Shown in pieces: positions 62,786-64,000 of a DNA stretch of 64,000 bases. Source of the stretch: [Flavobacterium] thermophilum (GTDB taxonomy: Bacteria > Bacillota > Bacilli > Bacillales > Anoxybacillaceae); assembly GCA_900450595.1 (NCBI GenBank), contig UGGS01000001.1:1860001-1924000 (forward strand), in the 5' to 3' direction. Position 1 is the stretch's first letter; each line of letters starts with the position of its first letter. A program made the translations under genes and the position numbers. The notes beneath the pieces are model-generated. The model was not told the origin of the DNA. It saw only the letters and a list, made by a program, of their open reading frames with translations, and searched no databases.

Positions 62786-63728
62786 GTTCCGCCCGGCAAA
62801 CGGCTCTCACCTCTTCAACAATGCGGTCGGCTTCTTCCCATGAAGCGATCGACGCGCCGGCCGCCAGCGGATGGCCGCCGCCGCCATGCCGCTTGGCGAC
62901 GACATTGATGACCGGCCCTTTCGAACGAAAACGCACGCGAATCTCCTTCTCCTCCTCAACGAAAAACACCCAGGCGATGATGCCATCAATGTTGCCGAGC
63001 AGCCCGACAAGCTGCGACGCTTCAAGCGGGGTGACGCCGTATTCTTCGAGCAGCGCCCGCGGCATTTTCACCGCCGCCACTCCTTCATCGATCGTGAAAT
63101 TCGACAGCACATAACCGCTCAAACGGGCGAGCGGCAGGCTCGTCCGGTACAGCCCGTCATACAATTCCGTCAGCGAAAAGCCGTACGAAATGAGCTCTCC
63201 GGCATAGCGAAACGTTTTTTCGCTCGTACGCGGAAACAAAAAACGGCCCGTGTCGCCGACAATGCCGGCATAAATCAGGCGCGCCGCCTCGGCGGTCATC
63301 GTCAGCCCGTCGTCTTTGCCGGCCAAATACAGTTCGTAAATCATTTCGCTCGTCGAGCTGGCGTCGGTGTCAACCCACATGATGTCGCCGTACGGCGTAT
63401 CGTTCGGATGGTGGTCGATTTTGATCAGCTTCCGCCCGAGCCGGTAGCGGCTGTCACAAATCCGCTCTTCGTTCGCCGTGTCACAGACAATCACGAGCGC
63501 CTGTTCATAGGCGCCATCGTCAATGACATCCATTTGACGTAAAAATGACAACGATGGATCATCCGTCCCCACCGCATACACTTGTTTTTCCGGAAACGAC
63601 GCCCGAAGCAGCGCCGCCAGCCCGCCTTGCGACCCGTACGCGTCCGGGTCCGGGCGCACGTGGCGATGGATGATGATCGTATCAAATTGGCGAATCGTTT
63701 CAAGAATGTCCCGGCAAACGTCTTTCAT
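62781..63728 (-). CDS. nrnA: Oligoribonuclease / pAp phosphatase NrnA (DHH-DHHA1)
   Basis: 315 residues from ATG 63728, with AAAGGGGA 7 bases upstream. DHH domain metals: HRHVRPDPDAYGSQ, VIVCDTAN and KIDHHPND; DHHA1 domain with the substrate loop KRHGGGGHPLAAGASI. It degrades very short RNA and dephosphorylates pAp to AMP. It corresponds to B. subtilis ytqI. Confidence 0.96.
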   Translation of the reverse strand: MKDVCRDILETIRQFDTIIIHRHVRPDPDAYGSQGGLAALLRASFPEKQVYAVGTDDPSLSFLRQMDVIDDGAYEQALVIVCDTANEERICDSRYRLGRKLIKIDHHPNDTPYGDIMWVDTDASSTSEMIYELYLAGKDDGLTMTAEAARLIYAGIVGDTGRFLFPRTSEKTFRYAGELISYGFSLTELYDGLYRTSLPLARLSGYVLSNFTIDEGVAAVKMPRALLEEYGVTPLEASQLVGLLGNIDGIIAWVFFVEEEKEIRVRFRSKGPVINVVAKRHGGGGHPLAAGASIASWEEADRIVEEVRAVCRAER

Positions 63729-63767
63729 CACTTCGTCCCCTTTTTATGGCTTGTCATTTTCAACCGC

Positions 63768-63796
63768 TGGCATTTTTCCGCGCTTCTATGTACAAT
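63768..63796 (+). promoter_or_regulatory. Candidate promoter of ytpI
   Basis: TGGCAT at 63768-63773 and TACAAT at 63791-63796 are 17 bases apart, 33 bases upstream of the start codon. Confidence 0.5.
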
Positions 63797-63828
63797 GGAA
63801 AAAGAAACGGACTACGGAGGGAGCCAGC

Positions 63829-64000
63829 ATGCCCGTATTGGTTATTTTCATTATATTTTCCTTTTCGTTTTACGTCTATTATAAAATCCGCTACGTTCGC
63901 TCGCAGCGCCCGATGGAGCGCCGCTTCCTCTCGGCGAAATCGAGCATGGCGCTCGGGCTGTTTGTCGCCTTGTTCGGAGTCAACCAGTTGTTTTTGTATC
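63829..64000 (+). CDS. ytpI: YtpI-like membrane protein, cut by the window end
   Basis: The first 57 codons from ATG 63829, preceded by CGGAGGGAG. The product begins MPVLVIFIIFSFSFYVYYKIRYVRS and continues with ALGLFVALFGVNQLFLY, two membrane helices, matching the N-terminus of the ~100-residue YtpI protein located next to nrnA (ytqI) in B. subtilis. Function unknown. Confidence 0.85.
   Translation, partial: MPVLVIFIIFSFSFYVYYKIRYVRSQRPMERRFLSAKSSMALGLFVALFGVNQLFLY

Overview
The window is chromosomal DNA of a thermophilic, spore-forming Bacillaceae, almost certainly a Geobacillus. The evidence is a Bst-type DNA polymerase I, spore genes (sspI, ytrH, ytrI, ytxC, ytvI), T-box and L20 leaders, and a gene order that follows the Bacillus subtilis sspI-pheST, thrS-dnaB, polA-citZ, pyk-pfkA, acc-dnaE-ytpI blocks. 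From about 10 kb onward the DNA is GC-rich and gene-dense, nearly all on the minus strand. By eye the first ~10 kb is clearly more AT-rich and looks like an accessory island.

Accessory left part (1-10 kb): the end of an ISLre2-type element; a small secreted protein and a VanZ-like membrane protein; fragments of decayed genes; a PIN-domain toxin with its antitoxin; a degenerate IS701-like element; a PTS EIICB permease followed by an EEP-family hydrolase, most like the maltose uptake/maltose-6'-phosphate phosphatase pair malT-mapP, behind a LacI-type operator; ybaK; a free-standing alcohol dehydrogenase that is the C-terminal half of AdhE; and an ISL3 element with a frameshifted transposase at the point where the AdhE N-terminal half should be.

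10-19 kb: a DJ-1/PfpI hydrolase, a MarR-regulated MMPL exporter, an alkaline phosphatase behind a probable Pho box, a fluoride riboswitch driving two FluC genes, and an orphan molybdate-binding protein divergent from its YvgK-like regulator.

19-38 kb: pheST with T-box, ysgA, msrA, a single-chain HEPN-MNT fusion, sspI, ysdC, a dUTPase, ysdA, the infC-rpmI-rplT operon with L20 leader, thrS with T-box, ytxC, dnaI, dnaB, nrdR, speD and gapB with two CcpN boxes.

38-64 kb: coaE, mutM, polA, phoR, phoP, a maoC gene next to a consensus cre, mdh, icd, citZ, ytwI, an apparently intact ISLre2 element flanked by an 11-bp direct repeat, ytvI, pyk, pfkA, accA, accD, a FadR-type regulator with its operator, dnaE, ytrH, ytrI, nrnA and the start of ytpI. 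The central theme is carbon flow: CcpA-like sites near citZ, maoC and pfkA, CcpN sites at gapB, and phosphate control through PhoPR, whose likely target phoA is in the same window.

The most unusual items are the HEPN-MNT fusion with both catalytic motifs intact, the malT/mapP-like module with no local sugar enzymes, the AdhE half left beside an ISL3 element that has no target duplication, and the structured leader of speD. I saw no CRISPR array, tRNA or rRNA gene.
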